A DNA stretch of 64,000 nucleotides from Streptomyces roseicoloratus (GTDB lineage: Bacteria; Actinomycetota; Actinomycetes; Streptomycetales; Streptomycetaceae), in assembly GCF_004117935.1 (NCBI RefSeq), contig NZ_SDOY01000144.1:156421-220420 (forward strand). Reading direction: 5' to 3'. The position numbers and the translations under genes were made by a program. Shown here one piece after another: positions 26,493 to 35,174 of this stretch. Under the pieces are notes generated by a model that did not search any database, was not told the origin of the DNA, and was given only the letters and a program-made list of their open reading frames with translations. Numbering within the stretch: position 1 is the first letter of the stretch; every line of letters begins with the position of its first letter.

Positions 26493-27991
26493 CCGCTTCC
26501 CTGCTTGTGCGACGTTTCCTCGCTGATGCCGCCCGTACCCCGGTGAACCTGCTCGTGCTCGTCCTCGTGCCGATCGTGTTCGTCGTCGTGGCCTCCCGTC
26601 CCCTCGCCGATTCGGCCGAACTGATGGGCGGCCCCGGCGGGCCGGCCGTGCAGACCGCGACCGCCGGATGGGCTGCCGGGTTCATCGCCGCCATCGCGAT
26701 GTACTTCCAGCTACGTGGCGCCCGCGCCGCCGACCGACGCCTCGTCCTCGCCGGACTCGCGCCCCACCGGCTCGTGGCAGCCCGCATGGTGACCGGGCTG
26801 GCTTTGGGGCTGCTCGCTGCGGCGGCGGCCCTGGCGGCCCTCGCCGTACGGACCGGATGGGGCCAACAGCCGGGACGGGTCGTGGCCGGCACCGTGATGT
26901 ACGCGGTGATCTACCTCGGCATCGGCGCCGTCATCGGCGCCCTGGTGAAGAACCCGGTCAACGGCACCGTGCTCGTGCTGTTCGTGTGGATCCTGGACGT
27001 GTTCTTCGGCCCCGTCCTCGGCGCCGCCGACCGGCCGCTCACCCGGATCCTGCCCACCCACTACGTGACCCTGTGGATGGTCGACCTGCCCTCCGGGCAC
27101 AGCGGACGGCTGGGCGACCTCGGCTGGGCCCTCGCCTGGACCGCGGTCGCACTGGCCGTCGCCTGGACGGTCATCACCGCCACCAGCCGGCCCCGCTCCG
27201 CCCGCCGCACAGCCCGGCCCGGTTCTCTGCGGGCGCAGACGTCCGCCGCGGTGCGGGCAGGGCTGAGGGAGGCCGCCCGCAACCGGGTCCTGTGGGTGCT
27301 GCTCGTCGCCGTGCCCGTCGTGTTCGTCCTCCTCGCGGTGGCCACGACACCGCAGGAGTTCACCACGCTGAGGGTCCCCGAGAACGGCATGGACCGCGCG
27401 GTGCGGGCGTGGCTGCCCGACATCCACGGCGGCACCATGGCCCCCATCGCCATAGGCTCACTCGCCGCCATGACCGGACTGTTCACCGTCCTCGCCACCG
27501 GCGCCGCCGACCGGCGCCTGGCGCTGGCCGGCATGCGCCCCGCCGCGCTGCTCGCCTCCCGCCTCACCGTCGTCGTCCTCGGCGCACTCGCGGCCACCGC
27601 GGCCTCCCTCGCCGTCACCGCCACCGTCCTCGACGCCAGCAACTGGCCCCGCTACATCGCCGCCAGCATCCTCATAGCCCTCACCTACGCGCTGATCGGG
27701 GTCCTGCTCGGCCCCCTCTTCGGACGCCTCGGCGGCATCCTCATCGCCTTCCTGATCCCCTTCATCGACCTCGGTATCGAACAGAGCCCCATGCTCCGTC
27801 CCACCCCGCTCGACTGGGCCCACGCCCTTCCCGGATACGGCGCCGTCCGCGTCCTGACGGATGCCGCCCTCACTCCCGGCTTCGACACCGCCGCCGCCCT
27901 GCTCCTCGCCCTCGCCTGGCTGGCCGGCCTCACCCTGGCCGCCGCCGCCCTGTTCCATCACACCGGTCGCACCGCAGGAGGCACGCCATGA
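26489..27991 (+). CDS. ABC-2 type permease, internally duplicated
   Basis: This 500-residue membrane protein consists of two similar halves (about 1-230 and 250-500), each with about six helices and the same cytoplasmic ADRRL(V/A)LAG(L/M) segment (AADRRLVLAGLAPHRL and AADRRLALAGMRPAALL). It acts as a fused dimer of ABC-2 permeases with the upstream ATPase. Its place inside the copper island suggests metal or stress export; the substrate is unknown. It overlaps the lipoprotein gene by ATGA. Confidence 0.85.
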   Translation: MTASLLVRRFLADAARTPVNLLVLVLVPIVFVVVASRPLADSAELMGGPGGPAVQTATAGWAAGFIAAIAMYFQLRGARAADRRLVLAGLAPHRLVAARMVTGLALGLLAAAAALAALAVRTGWGQQPGRVVAGTVMYAVIYLGIGAVIGALVKNPVNGTVLVLFVWILDVFFGPVLGAADRPLTRILPTHYVTLWMVDLPSGHSGRLGDLGWALAWTAVALAVAWTVITATSRPRSARRTARPGSLRAQTSAAVRAGLREAARNRVLWVLLVAVPVVFVLLAVATTPQEFTTLRVPENGMDRAVRAWLPDIHGGTMAPIAIGSLAAMTGLFTVLATGAADRRLALAGMRPAALLASRLTVVVLGALAATAASLAVTATVLDASNWPRYIAASILIALTYALIGVLLGPLFGRLGGILIAFLIPFIDLGIEQSPMLRPTPLDWAHALPGYGAVRVLTDAALTPGFDTAAALLLALAWLAGLTLAAAALFHHTGRTAGGTP

Positions 27992-28629
27992 ACGCCACCC
28001 GCACCGCCCGCCGCCGTCTTGCCGCCACCGCGGCCGCGGCAGCCGTCACCGCCGGTCTCGTCCTCGCCGGCTGCGACAGCGACGGCACCAGTACCCCGGC
28101 CAGTACCCCGCCCGCCACCTTCACCCAGGCACCCGCCACAGCCCAGGACGGCGCCCACAATCAGGCCGACGTCACCTTCGCCCAGCAGATGATCCCGCAC
28201 CACCGCCAGGCCATCGCCATGTCTCAGATGGCCAAGACCCACGCCGCGACGCGCGATGTGAAGGCCCTCGCCGACCAGATCGAAAAGGCGCAGGAGCCCG
28301 AGATCCGGACCATGACCGGCTGGCTCACGGCATGGGGTGAGGAAGTCCCCCGGGGCATGTACGGCATGCACGACGACATGGGTCAGACGAGCGGTATGCC
28401 CGGGATGATGAGCGGCCGGCAGATGATGGACCTCGACCACGGCTCCGGCCGCGCCTTCGACACCATGTTCCTGACCATGATGATCGAACACCACGAAGGC
28501 GCCATCACCATGGCCAAGACCGAGAAGCAGAACGGCGCCTACACCCCGGCCAAGAACCTCGCCGACCAGATCATCGAAACCCAGACCGCCGAGATCGCTC
28601 ACATGCGCGAGATGCTCCACGGCAGTTGA
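27988..28629 (+). CDS. DUF305 lipoprotein
   Basis: The 213-residue lipoprotein has a basic N-terminus and lipobox VLAGC (Cys about 30). The DUF305 (ferritin-like) domain has two mirrored motifs, FAQQMIPHHRQAIAMSQMA and FLTMMIEHHEGAITMAKTE, whose paired His and Met residues are potential metal ligands. A Met/His-rich linker joins them (MYGMHDDMGQ). DUF305 proteins are regularly encoded with copper resistance and probably bind metal at the outer membrane face. It is the last gene of the operon. Confidence 0.9.
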   Translation: MNATRTARRRLAATAAAAAVTAGLVLAGCDSDGTSTPASTPPATFTQAPATAQDGAHNQADVTFAQQMIPHHRQAIAMSQMAKTHAATRDVKALADQIEKAQEPEIRTMTGWLTAWGEEVPRGMYGMHDDMGQTSGMPGMMSGRQMMDLDHGSGRAFDTMFLTMMIEHHEGAITMAKTEKQNGAYTPAKNLADQIIETQTAEIAHMREMLHGS

Positions 28630-29106
28630 CAGACAGGACGGCAGGACCGGGCGGCCACCGCGGGGTACGGCGAGCGCGCGGGGGAAGGGATACCACTCGC
28701 CATGCCTCGCGTCTCCAGGGACGACGCCAGGCCCATGCCGTTCCGGCACAGACTCCCGTACCGCCGTGGCCGATGCCGCGGGCGACATTCTCACCCCGCC
28801 AGGGGACGGCGCCGACGCCGGCCTGCGGCGTCCACGCACGACACCTCGATGTACGGCACGGCCCCGTCCGTCCCAGCCGGTACAGCCATACAACACCCCC
28901 AGCGTGCTCACCCCGCACGACTAGGTTCACTGTCACAGAAGGCGGAATGGCTTGGTTCGCTGTCAAACGCCTCGATTGGATGACAAGGGACACAGTTCGC
29001 CTGGGGCAGACAGGAAGGATCCACGAAAGACTGGCCAACGGGTGCAGGGGCATGTCAACGTAGACGACCTTCCCGGAAAACCCACAGGTCAGTGAGGTGA
29101 AGGCCC
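28630..29106. other. Intergenic region without recognisable gene
   Basis: About 480 bases after the copper operon. The open frames here have poor codon bias and no ribosome site, and I saw no strong stem-loop. It may carry the promoter for the DUF317-like genes that follow. Confidence 0.4.
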
Positions 29107-29460
29107 ATGACCGTGGCTCCTGCGAGCCCCGGATTCTCCACCACCATCCAGGCCCTGCGACTGCGCGAGTGGCAGCTCGGCCCGGGCCAGCCCACGCTCG
29201 TGATGGACCAATTTTCCGCGGCCGACTTTCACGTGGTCGTGGACGACCGGGCCGATGTGCACGTCAGCTCGAAGGACGGACGCTTCTACCTCGGCTGGTA
29301 TCCGCTCGGTCGCCCCGGTACCGATGGGGAGGGATGGAAGATCGCCGTCACCGGCACCGCGAAGGTCCCTGGCTACAGCATCGCCTTCGACACCCAGACG
29401 CCGGCCGACGTTGTCGCCGCCGCCGTGGCTCGTGTGCTGGAGACCTCCCGGCCCCTCTGA
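29107..29460 (+). CDS. DUF317-like single-domain protein
   Basis: The 117-residue protein shows the half-domain pattern of DUF317 (ADFHVVVDDRADVHVSSKDGRFYLGWYPLG, then GWKIAVTGTAKVPGYSIAFDTQTPADVVAA). AGTGAGGTGAAG precedes the ATG. It is the first of three small plasmid-type genes. Function unknown. Confidence 0.65.
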   Translation: MTVAPASPGFSTTIQALRLREWQLGPGQPTLVMDQFSAADFHVVVDDRADVHVSSKDGRFYLGWYPLGRPGTDGEGWKIAVTGTAKVPGYSIAFDTQTPADVVAAAVARVLETSRPL

Positions 29461-29545
29461 GGGGCGATCCTCGAGTCCCCCGCGCATCAGGCGGTTCGAG
29501 AGTCCGCCTTGCCCAAGACGCCCCTGAACTCAAGGAGACTGCCCC

Positions 29546-29845
29546 GTGGAACGACCGGAGATGACCGTCGGCGACCTCATCGATTGCCTCTCCGCGTGTG
29601 ATCGCAGCGCGCCGTTGCGGCTGGCGATGAACCCCTTCTTCCCCATGGCCCACCGGGCAACGCGGATCGTCGAAGCCCTGGACGAGCAGGAGAAGCCCGT
29701 CGTCTACCTGGCCGAGGGGCGGGGCGAGGACAGCCAGTTCGGTCCCCTGCCGCCCGAGGTGGCCGTCGCCCTCACCTGGCAGGCGCCCGTACTGGCGCCC
29801 CCGCGCCGCCTCCGCCGTTCTGCTTGCCCGGTCGGCGGGCAGTAG
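29546..29845 (+). CDS. Hypothetical protein
   Basis: The 99-residue protein starts at GTG 29546 with AAGGAG upstream. The N-terminal part (MTVGDLIDCLSACDRSAPLRLAMNPFFPMAHR) resembles small proteins found next to DUF317 genes in Streptomyces elements. No motif with known activity. It lies between two DUF317-type genes and is probably cotranscribed. Confidence 0.6.
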   Translation: MERPEMTVGDLIDCLSACDRSAPLRLAMNPFFPMAHRATRIVEALDEQEKPVVYLAEGRGEDSQFGPLPPEVAVALTWQAPVLAPPRRLRRSACPVGGQ

Positions 29846-29859
29846 CCCGTACACAGCCC

Positions 29860-30681
29860 TTGGAGGCGCCTCTGAACCGCAACTCCCCGCTCAATCCATC
29901 CACCCCGAGCAGCGCCCAGGCCCGCTACTGGGTCGGCCCCCGACACTTGGCCGGTGACGACGGACGTCTCTACGACACCGTCGCGGACACGCTCACCGCC
30001 CTCGGCTGGACGAGCCTCGCGATCGTCCGTGGACGTCAGGAGCCGGACGAGGCGCCGGAGGACCGGCAGGTCCTGCGCAGCACCGTCCTTCACATCAGCC
30101 CCGACACCCTTCGGTGGGCCCAATGGGCCCTGCCGGACGAGCCGTTCCACCTGGGCGAGCTTCCGGTCGCCTGGCAGGTGTCTGCCCGCGCGGACACCGA
30201 CAGTCCGCTCGCTCAGTGGTCGGCCTACTTCACCACCGACGTCCCGGGCGAAGTCCTGGCAGACTTCCTCGTCGCGCTCGACGCCCGAGAGGCAACCGCC
30301 ACCGCGTTCACCGGGCCCGACCTGGTCCTCGACGCCGTCACGGCGCATGGCTGGCTCCGCGACATCGACCAGCCCGACGCGGGGGCGACGGACCCCACCT
30401 TCACCTCGCACCTCAGCCTCGGCGAGGTTCCGCCCCTCATCCAGGACGCTGACCCGCGCGCTCTCACTGTTGGGGCCGACGTCGCGGGTCCGGTCGGATG
30501 GCAGGCGTGGGCGGAACCCGCTCTTGGGGAGTCCTACCTGTGGGCCGCGTCCTTCAGCGCCAGCGTGCCGCACGACCTCGTCGCGTGCTTCGCCGCCTCC
30601 GTCAGCTCCACCGCACCGGTCCTGCGCGGCGTGCTGCCCGAAAGCACCCACGACAGGCTCCTGCGCGCGCCGGCCGGCTGA
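29860..30681 (+). CDS. DUF317 domain protein
   Basis: This protein of about 273 residues is built from two DUF317 repeats (ARYWVGPRHLAGDD, LGWTSLAIVRG, then VTAHGWLRDIDQP and GWQAWAEPALGESYLWAASFSA). Start choice is open: TTG 29860, or CTG 29872, which is spaced better from the GGAGG at 29862. It is 27% longer at the front than the single-domain gene at 29107. A terminator-like hairpin follows at 30701. Function unknown. Confidence 0.75.
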   Translation: MEAPLNRNSPLNPSTPSSAQARYWVGPRHLAGDDGRLYDTVADTLTALGWTSLAIVRGRQEPDEAPEDRQVLRSTVLHISPDTLRWAQWALPDEPFHLGELPVAWQVSARADTDSPLAQWSAYFTTDVPGEVLADFLVALDAREATATAFTGPDLVLDAVTAHGWLRDIDQPDAGATDPTFTSHLSLGEVPPLIQDADPRALTVGADVAGPVGWQAWAEPALGESYLWAASFSASVPHDLVACFAASVSSTAPVLRGVLPESTHDRLLRAPAG

Positions 30682-30700
30682 ACGCTTCCACATGGAACGA

Positions 30701-30731
30701 AGCCCGGTCTCCCGGTTCAGGGAGCCGGGCT
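30701..30731 (+). terminator. Stem-loop terminator
   Basis: AGCCCGG pairs with CCGGGCT, and the inner CTCCC pairs with GGGAG, with one bulged T and a six-base loop, 20 bases after the DUF317 stop. There is no U-tract, as usual in this GC range. Confidence 0.6.
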
Positions 30732-30941
30732 CGTACCTCCCCGATCGCGCTGACCTGTCCCCGCCGCACCCGCGAACAGTTCGCCGCCTTCGCCGGCGAG
30801 CGAAACGGCCGGCCGTGGAAGACGCTCGGTTGGAGTCCTTGTCGAGCGCTGTCCAGACTGCTCGCAGTGTGGCCGACAGTGCTGTGGGCTCCGCGCCGCC
30901 AGGGCATGAGGTGCATCGCATCACCATCAATCCAGGGTTTC

Positions 30942-30951
30942 CTGAATTCAG
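30942..30951. promoter_or_regulatory. Palindrome upstream of the CmtR-like repressor
   Basis: CTGAATTCAG is a perfect 10-base palindrome 22 bases before the chosen start at 30973, inside the expected promoter. ArsR-family repressors bind such sites in their own promoters. Candidate operator only. Confidence 0.4.
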
Positions 30952-30972
30952 CGTTCTGTGTACTGTCATGGT

Positions 30973-31308
30973 GTGCTGACTGTTGCCTCCGATATCGAGG
31001 TGCTGGCCCGGTTCGGCCGCGCGCTCGCCGACCCGATCCGTTGCCGCATCCTGCTCGCCTTGCGCGATGCCCCCGCCTACCCGGCCGACCTCGCTGACGC
31101 TCTCGGCGTCTCTCGGACCCGGCTGTCGAACCACTTGGCATGCCTTCGTGACTGCGGTCTGGTCGTGACCGTGCCTGACGGCCGCCGTACCCGTTACGAG
31201 CTCGCGGACGAACGCCTCGGCCACGCGCTGGACGACCTGCGCACCGCCGTGGTGGCTGTGGAGACCGATCGGATCTGCGTCGATGCCGACGAGAAGGGCT
31301 GCTGCTGA
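30973..31308 (+). CDS. cmtR: ArsR/SmtB-family Cd/Pb sensor, CmtR type
   Basis: This 111-residue winged-helix repressor has a recognition helix in LGVSRTRLSNHLACLRDCGLVV. From GTG 30973 the cysteines fall at C57, C61 (NHLACLRDC) and C102 (ETDRIC), exactly the positions of the metal ligands of Mycobacterium tuberculosis CmtR, which binds Cd(II)/Pb(II). This agreement supports the start over GTG 30958. Two extra terminal cysteines (GCC end) are additional. It lies two bases before the CDF exporter gene. Derepression by Cd/Pb is expected. Confidence 0.85.
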   Translation: MLTVASDIEVLARFGRALADPIRCRILLALRDAPAYPADLADALGVSRTRLSNHLACLRDCGLVVTVPDGRRTRYELADERLGHALDDLRTAVVAVETDRICVDADEKGCC

Positions 31309-31310
31309 CC

Positions 31311-32036
31311 ATGGCCGCCGAGATATCGATATCCCTCGGTCCCTCCCCGGCCCGCCGTGACGCGCTCACCCGCCGCATACGCCTGCTGGTCGCAGCCACG
31401 ATCACCTACAACGTCATCGAGGCGATCGTCGCCATCACCGCCGGCACGATCGCCTCCTCCACAGCTCTGATCGGCTTCGGCCTCGACTCCGTCATCGAGG
31501 TCTCGTCCGCTGCCGCCGTCGCCTGGCAGTTCTCCGCCCGCGACCACGCCGTCCGGGAAGCACGCGAGCACCGCACCCTGCGGATCATCGCCGTCTCCTT
31601 CTTCGCGCTCGCCGCCTACGTCTCCTTCGACGCCGTTCGCGCGCTGACCGGCACTGGCGAGGCTGACCGCTCCATCCCCGGCATCGTCATCGCCGCCCTC
31701 TCGCTCGCGATCATGCCGTTCCTGTCCGCCGCCCAGCGCCGCGCGGGCCGCGAACTCGGCTCCGCCTCCGCGGTCGCCGACTCCAAGCAGACTCTGCTGT
31801 GCACCTACCTCTCGGCCGTGCTCCTGCTCGGCCTGGTCCTCAACGCCACCCTCGGCTGGTCCTGGGCCGACCCCATTGCCGCCCTCGTCATCGCCGCCAT
31901 CGCCATGAAGGAAGGCCGAGACGCCTGGCAGGGGAAGGGCTGTTGCGCGCCCACGTCCTCCACCCTGGCCCCGTCGTCGGCCGATGCCGAAGCGGACGCC
32001 TGCGGCTGCCGCCCTGGTTGCGACTGCTGCAACTGA
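31311..32036 (+). CDS. CDF-family cation efflux protein with cysteine-rich tail
   Basis: The 241-residue membrane transporter has about six helices. TM2 bears GFGLDSVIEVSSA, and TM5 bears AVADSKQTLLCTYLSA, the places of the CDF metal-site acidic residues, with an unusual Cys after the TM5 Asp (DSKQTLLC). The C-terminus, normally a His-rich or ferredoxin-like domain, is replaced by a short Cys-rich tail (GKGCCAP and CGCRPGCDCCN), fitting soft metals such as Cd or Pb. It is cotranscribed with the CmtR-like sensor and ends in a strong terminator. Confidence 0.85.
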   Translation: MAAEISISLGPSPARRDALTRRIRLLVAATITYNVIEAIVAITAGTIASSTALIGFGLDSVIEVSSAAAVAWQFSARDHAVREAREHRTLRIIAVSFFALAAYVSFDAVRALTGTGEADRSIPGIVIAALSLAIMPFLSAAQRRAGRELGSASAVADSKQTLLCTYLSAVLLLGLVLNATLGWSWADPIAALVIAAIAMKEGRDAWQGKGCCAPTSSTLAPSSADAEADACGCRPGCDCCN

Positions 32037-32049
32037 CCGCCGACAACAC

Positions 32050-32084
32050 GGAGCGGGCCCCGGTACCACACCGGGGCCCGCTCC
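32050..32084. terminator. Strong terminator hairpin
   Basis: The 15-base arms GGAGCGGGCCCCGGT and ACCGGGGCCCGCTCC pair perfectly around ACCAC, 14 bases after the CDF stop and just before the end of the convergent lipoprotein gene (stop at 32133), so it can serve both strands. Confidence 0.85.
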
Positions 32085-32132
32085 TTCATGTTCACGATCT
32101 GGCACTTCGCGCCGACGGTCTACCAGCGAACG

Positions 32133-32819
32133 TCAGCTGGCGGATGTCACCTTGGACAGCGCCTTACTGACGTGTCGGTCGACGAGGGCCGGCGAGCCGG
32201 AGACGATCACCAGGATGGTCCCGGTGCGGATCGCAGTCTGCTTGACGACCGAGTCCCGCCCGCCGGCGGAGAAGGTCGGGAGCTGGCTCCACTGCTCGTC
32301 GCCGAGCTGGGGGGCTGCCGCTTTCTGCGTCGTGATGTCGATGGCGGTGCTGCCGGTGAGGACCTGGTACCTGGGGCAGCCGGTCATGGCGTCGAAGATC
32401 CGGCCGATGCTGTCCGACAACTTGTCGGCCGAGTCGCTGTACAGCTCCTCGGACACCTCCGAGCCGCCGCCGACGTAGGTGAAGGACGCCTTCGCCTTGT
32501 GGGGGAGGGTGAGCGAGCCGCCGCTGGCGGCGTTGCCGCCGAGTTCGTCGAGGTCCGGGCAGCCCAGGACGGTGACGTCGTCGTAGCGGGCGGGCCGTTC
32601 GTTCTTGCGGGTGTAGTCGCTGCCGAGGTCGCCTTCGTCGAGCAGGAGCGGCTCCAGCGCCGCCGAGGGCAGTAGTGCCTCGCTGTCGGCCCGCGCACCG
32701 GTGGGAGCGACGGAGGCGGAAGGAGGCGTCGTGGGGCTGTGGGAGGTGGTGGAACAGGCGGGTACGGAGAGGGCGGTGACGGCCGTGAGGCCGAGGACTG
32801 AGACGACGCGAGCACGCAT
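32133..32819 (-). CDS. Putative lipoprotein, sensor-domain-like
   Basis: The 228-residue exported protein has a signal sequence ending LSVPAC (Cys 22, probable lipid attachment) and a Ser/Thr/Pro linker. The domain (about 55-228) has paired cysteines (VLGCPDL and MTGCPRY) and PknH-like or DUF3558-like spacing. ATG 32819 is chosen because upstream codons would bury the signal peptide. It is probably a surface ligand-binding protein; no ligand can be named. Confidence 0.65.
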   Translation of the reverse strand: MRARVVSVLGLTAVTALSVPACSTTSHSPTTPPSASVAPTGARADSEALLPSAALEPLLLDEGDLGSDYTRKNERPARYDDVTVLGCPDLDELGGNAASGGSLTLPHKAKASFTYVGGGSEVSEELYSDSADKLSDSIGRIFDAMTGCPRYQVLTGSTAIDITTQKAAAPQLGDEQWSQLPTFSAGGRDSVVKQTAIRTGTILVIVSGSPALVDRHVSKALSKVTSAS

Positions 32820-32892
32820 GGGGACCCCTGTGTTGTCGGTGACAGGTCGGACAGTGCGGGCCCGGGGGACCGGTGGGGTCGTAGGGGAGGGG

Positions 32893-33351
32893 TCAGTGGC
32901 CGAGGTGTCGCAGGCAGTCCTCGAAGGTGGCGTGCGTCGTGTCCGCGGGGCCTGCGGTGCGGTTGTACCAGGCGGTGTCGAGCCGAGGCTCGACTTGCTG
33001 GTGTCCGGCACGGCAGCGCAGCCAGATCTCATCGCGGGTGGAGAGGATGAGCCAGTCCCGGTACTCCCCGCACTCTGCGCAGGCGACGACCTCATCGTCG
33101 ATGACGAGGGGGTGAGGCCGGGGCATCATGCGGCCCTCGAGCTGGTCGTGGCTGGGCACCCGGAGATCCGCCGGTAGGAAGTCGTCCACCTTGGCCGTCG
33201 GGCCGGTGGCCAGCCCCACGTCGGCTGCACTCGGCTGGCAGGAGTCGACGGGCGGCACCTGGACGGCCAGCCACGCTGCGATCTCCGCCTGCTGCCGCTG
33301 TATCGCGGTGATCTCCTGGTCCGTGCGGCGCCGGCGTATCCGGTGAAACAC
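32893..33351 (-). CDS. Hypothetical protein with zinc-ribbon-like cysteines
   Basis: The 152-residue protein starts at GTG 33351 with GGGAGG seven bases ahead. The N-terminal helix is basic (FHRIRRRRTDQEITAIQRQQAEI). The central part has CAECGEYRDW and WLRCRAGHQQ, a possible Cys3-His zinc knuckle. A role in plasmid biology is possible from its place beside the relaxase, but nothing specific is known. Confidence 0.6.
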   Translation of the reverse strand: MFHRIRRRRTDQEITAIQRQQAEIAAWLAVQVPPVDSCQPSAADVGLATGPTAKVDDFLPADLRVPSHDQLEGRMMPRPHPLVIDDEVVACAECGEYRDWLILSTRDEIWLRCRAGHQQVEPRLDTAWYNRTAGPADTTHATFEDCLRHLGH

Positions 33352-33434
33352 CCGTGGTCCTCCCTCGTCTCGTCGTGCATGCATCATGACCGTGCCACAA
33401 GCCCCTGACCAGGTTCTATTCACAGAGTCGATAG

Positions 33435-35159
33435 TCATTTCTTGCGGCGCGAAGTTTCCAACGAGGCGCGTGCCGACCCCTTCGTACGCTGCGTCAACGT
33501 CCCCTCTGCGCGACCGGCCGGCACCTGGTCAGCGGTGTCAGCGGGCAGGTCCGCGGAGCGGCGAAGCCGCCACACGAGCACGTCGCTGACCGATTCCGCG
33601 CTCGTCAGCTCCCGCCGCCCCGCGACCTCGGTGAGCAACGAGACCGGGTCGTGGCCTGCGGCCTCGGCGTCGTTGAGCGTGGCGGCGAGGGCGTACCAGC
33701 CGGGCTCGGCGAGGATCTGTTCGGCCAGCTCTGGGAGTGTCTCGCGCAGCAGCGCCGTCTGTCGCTGTTGCACGGGATGGGCGAGATGTCGGCCGCGCTG
33801 GTAGAGCGCGCCGAGGGGTTGGGCGGCGGCGGCCTCGTATGCGGCACGCAGGTGCAGGGCGGCCTGTTGAGCGGCAGCGGCCTGTTGGGTGTGGTTCTTC
33901 TTCGCGTGCCAGTGAGCGGCGGCGGTGATCAGGAAGAACAGCATGTCGATAGCCATCGCCGTGGTCGCGCCGTCCTCTCCGCGGCCGAGGGCGGGGCCGC
34001 CGTGGACGAGTTCGCGGGCGGCCTGCCGCAGGGCGCGGTCGTGCCCGCGTTCGGCCCGGACGTGCGAGCGGGAGGCGCGCTCGAACACGAAGGCTGCTTC
34101 GTGCAGTGCGCTGCGGGTGTGTGCGGCGGAGGTCTTGGCGAGCGCGTCGAGGACCTCGCCGGCCGCCGCGATGTGGGCGGCGGCGACTGTGTCGTCCCCG
34201 CCCTCGACGATCAGCACTGCCTGCCAGGCGGCCGAGGCTGTCTGCCGACGGGCCGCCGCCGGACGGCTCGCCACCGGACGCGTCGACGGCTCCGCGCTCG
34301 CGGGTTCGGGGTCGAGAGGGCCGGCGGCCCAGCGCTCACGGACGCGGGGCAGGGACAGGTCCGGCGCGAGCCGAGCACCGGGGTAGAACACCGGCTCGTC
34401 TTGGGCGTTGCGGTCGTCGGGGAGCGCGACTTTGTACCCGAGCAGGTCCCCGGACGGGGCGATCCGCTTGCGGATCAGCAGGCCGGCGGCTGCGAGCCGG
34501 TCGAAGAACTCGGCCTCGCTCGTCGCGCCGGCGACCGCTTGGCGCACGGTCTCGCGCAGTTCCTCCCGCGCGGTGCGCTCGCGCCCCTGGCGCTGCGCCT
34601 TGTGGCGTTCGGCGCTGGTGGGCCGCTGCGCAGCGGTGCCGTCGCCCTTGTTGAGGCGGCGCAGCCCCAGCTCAACTTCCAAGGCCCGGGCGGCGGCTTG
34701 GACGCGGGGCGCGTCGTTGTTGAGGTCGGGCTTGTAGCCGTCTTCCCGGACGAGGGTGGCGACGATATGGATGTGATCGTCGGCGTGCCGTACCGCTGCC
34801 CAGCGACATCCCGCCCCGCCCCGTTCGGGGTCGTCGATTCCGGCGGCGGCGACCATGCGATGGGCGATGGCGCCCCACTCCTTGTCCGAGAGGAGGCGGT
34901 CCTCGGCCGCGTTACGGACGGACAGGTGCCACACGTGCTTCGTCGGTCGCTCGGAGGCATCGATGTTCTCCAGGGGCTGGTCCAGGAGCTGCTGGAGCTG
35001 CTTGAGGGTGGCTGTCTCGTGGCGCCCTGGGTCGGGCGCGTTGCTGTCCCAGGACGCGACCAGGTGCGGGTCGGTGTGCTCCTCGTACTTGCCCGGCCCG
35101 TACAGGTAGTGCAGGAGACCGAGGGTGCGCTGCCCGCGCTTCTGGATCCTGGGGATCAT
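33435..35159 (-). CDS. Relaxase / mobilization nuclease
   Basis: The 574-residue protein is a MOB-type relaxase that would nick oriT and lead the strand into the recipient. The N-terminal relaxase domain (about 1-200) has candidate Tyr nucleophiles (Y18, Y20, Y25), KHVWHLSV and the metal-binding triad HADDHIH (H125, H129, H131). The C-terminal half is a long helical region (about 300-520) as in actinobacterial mobilization proteins. It lies 15 bases after mobC. Streptomyces conjugation is usually by TraB double-strand transfer; none is seen here, so the element may be mobilizable in single-strand form. Confidence 0.85.
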   Translation of the reverse strand: MIPRIQKRGQRTLGLLHYLYGPGKYEEHTDPHLVASWDSNAPDPGRHETATLKQLQQLLDQPLENIDASERPTKHVWHLSVRNAAEDRLLSDKEWGAIAHRMVAAAGIDDPERGGAGCRWAAVRHADDHIHIVATLVREDGYKPDLNNDAPRVQAAARALEVELGLRRLNKGDGTAAQRPTSAERHKAQRQGRERTAREELRETVRQAVAGATSEAEFFDRLAAAGLLIRKRIAPSGDLLGYKVALPDDRNAQDEPVFYPGARLAPDLSLPRVRERWAAGPLDPEPASAEPSTRPVASRPAAARRQTASAAWQAVLIVEGGDDTVAAAHIAAAGEVLDALAKTSAAHTRSALHEAAFVFERASRSHVRAERGHDRALRQAARELVHGGPALGRGEDGATTAMAIDMLFFLITAAAHWHAKKNHTQQAAAAQQAALHLRAAYEAAAAQPLGALYQRGRHLAHPVQQRQTALLRETLPELAEQILAEPGWYALAATLNDAEAAGHDPVSLLTEVAGRRELTSAESVSDVLVWRLRRSADLPADTADQVPAGRAEGTLTQRTKGSARASLETSRRKK

Positions 35160-35174
35160 GCCTGTCGCGTATTC

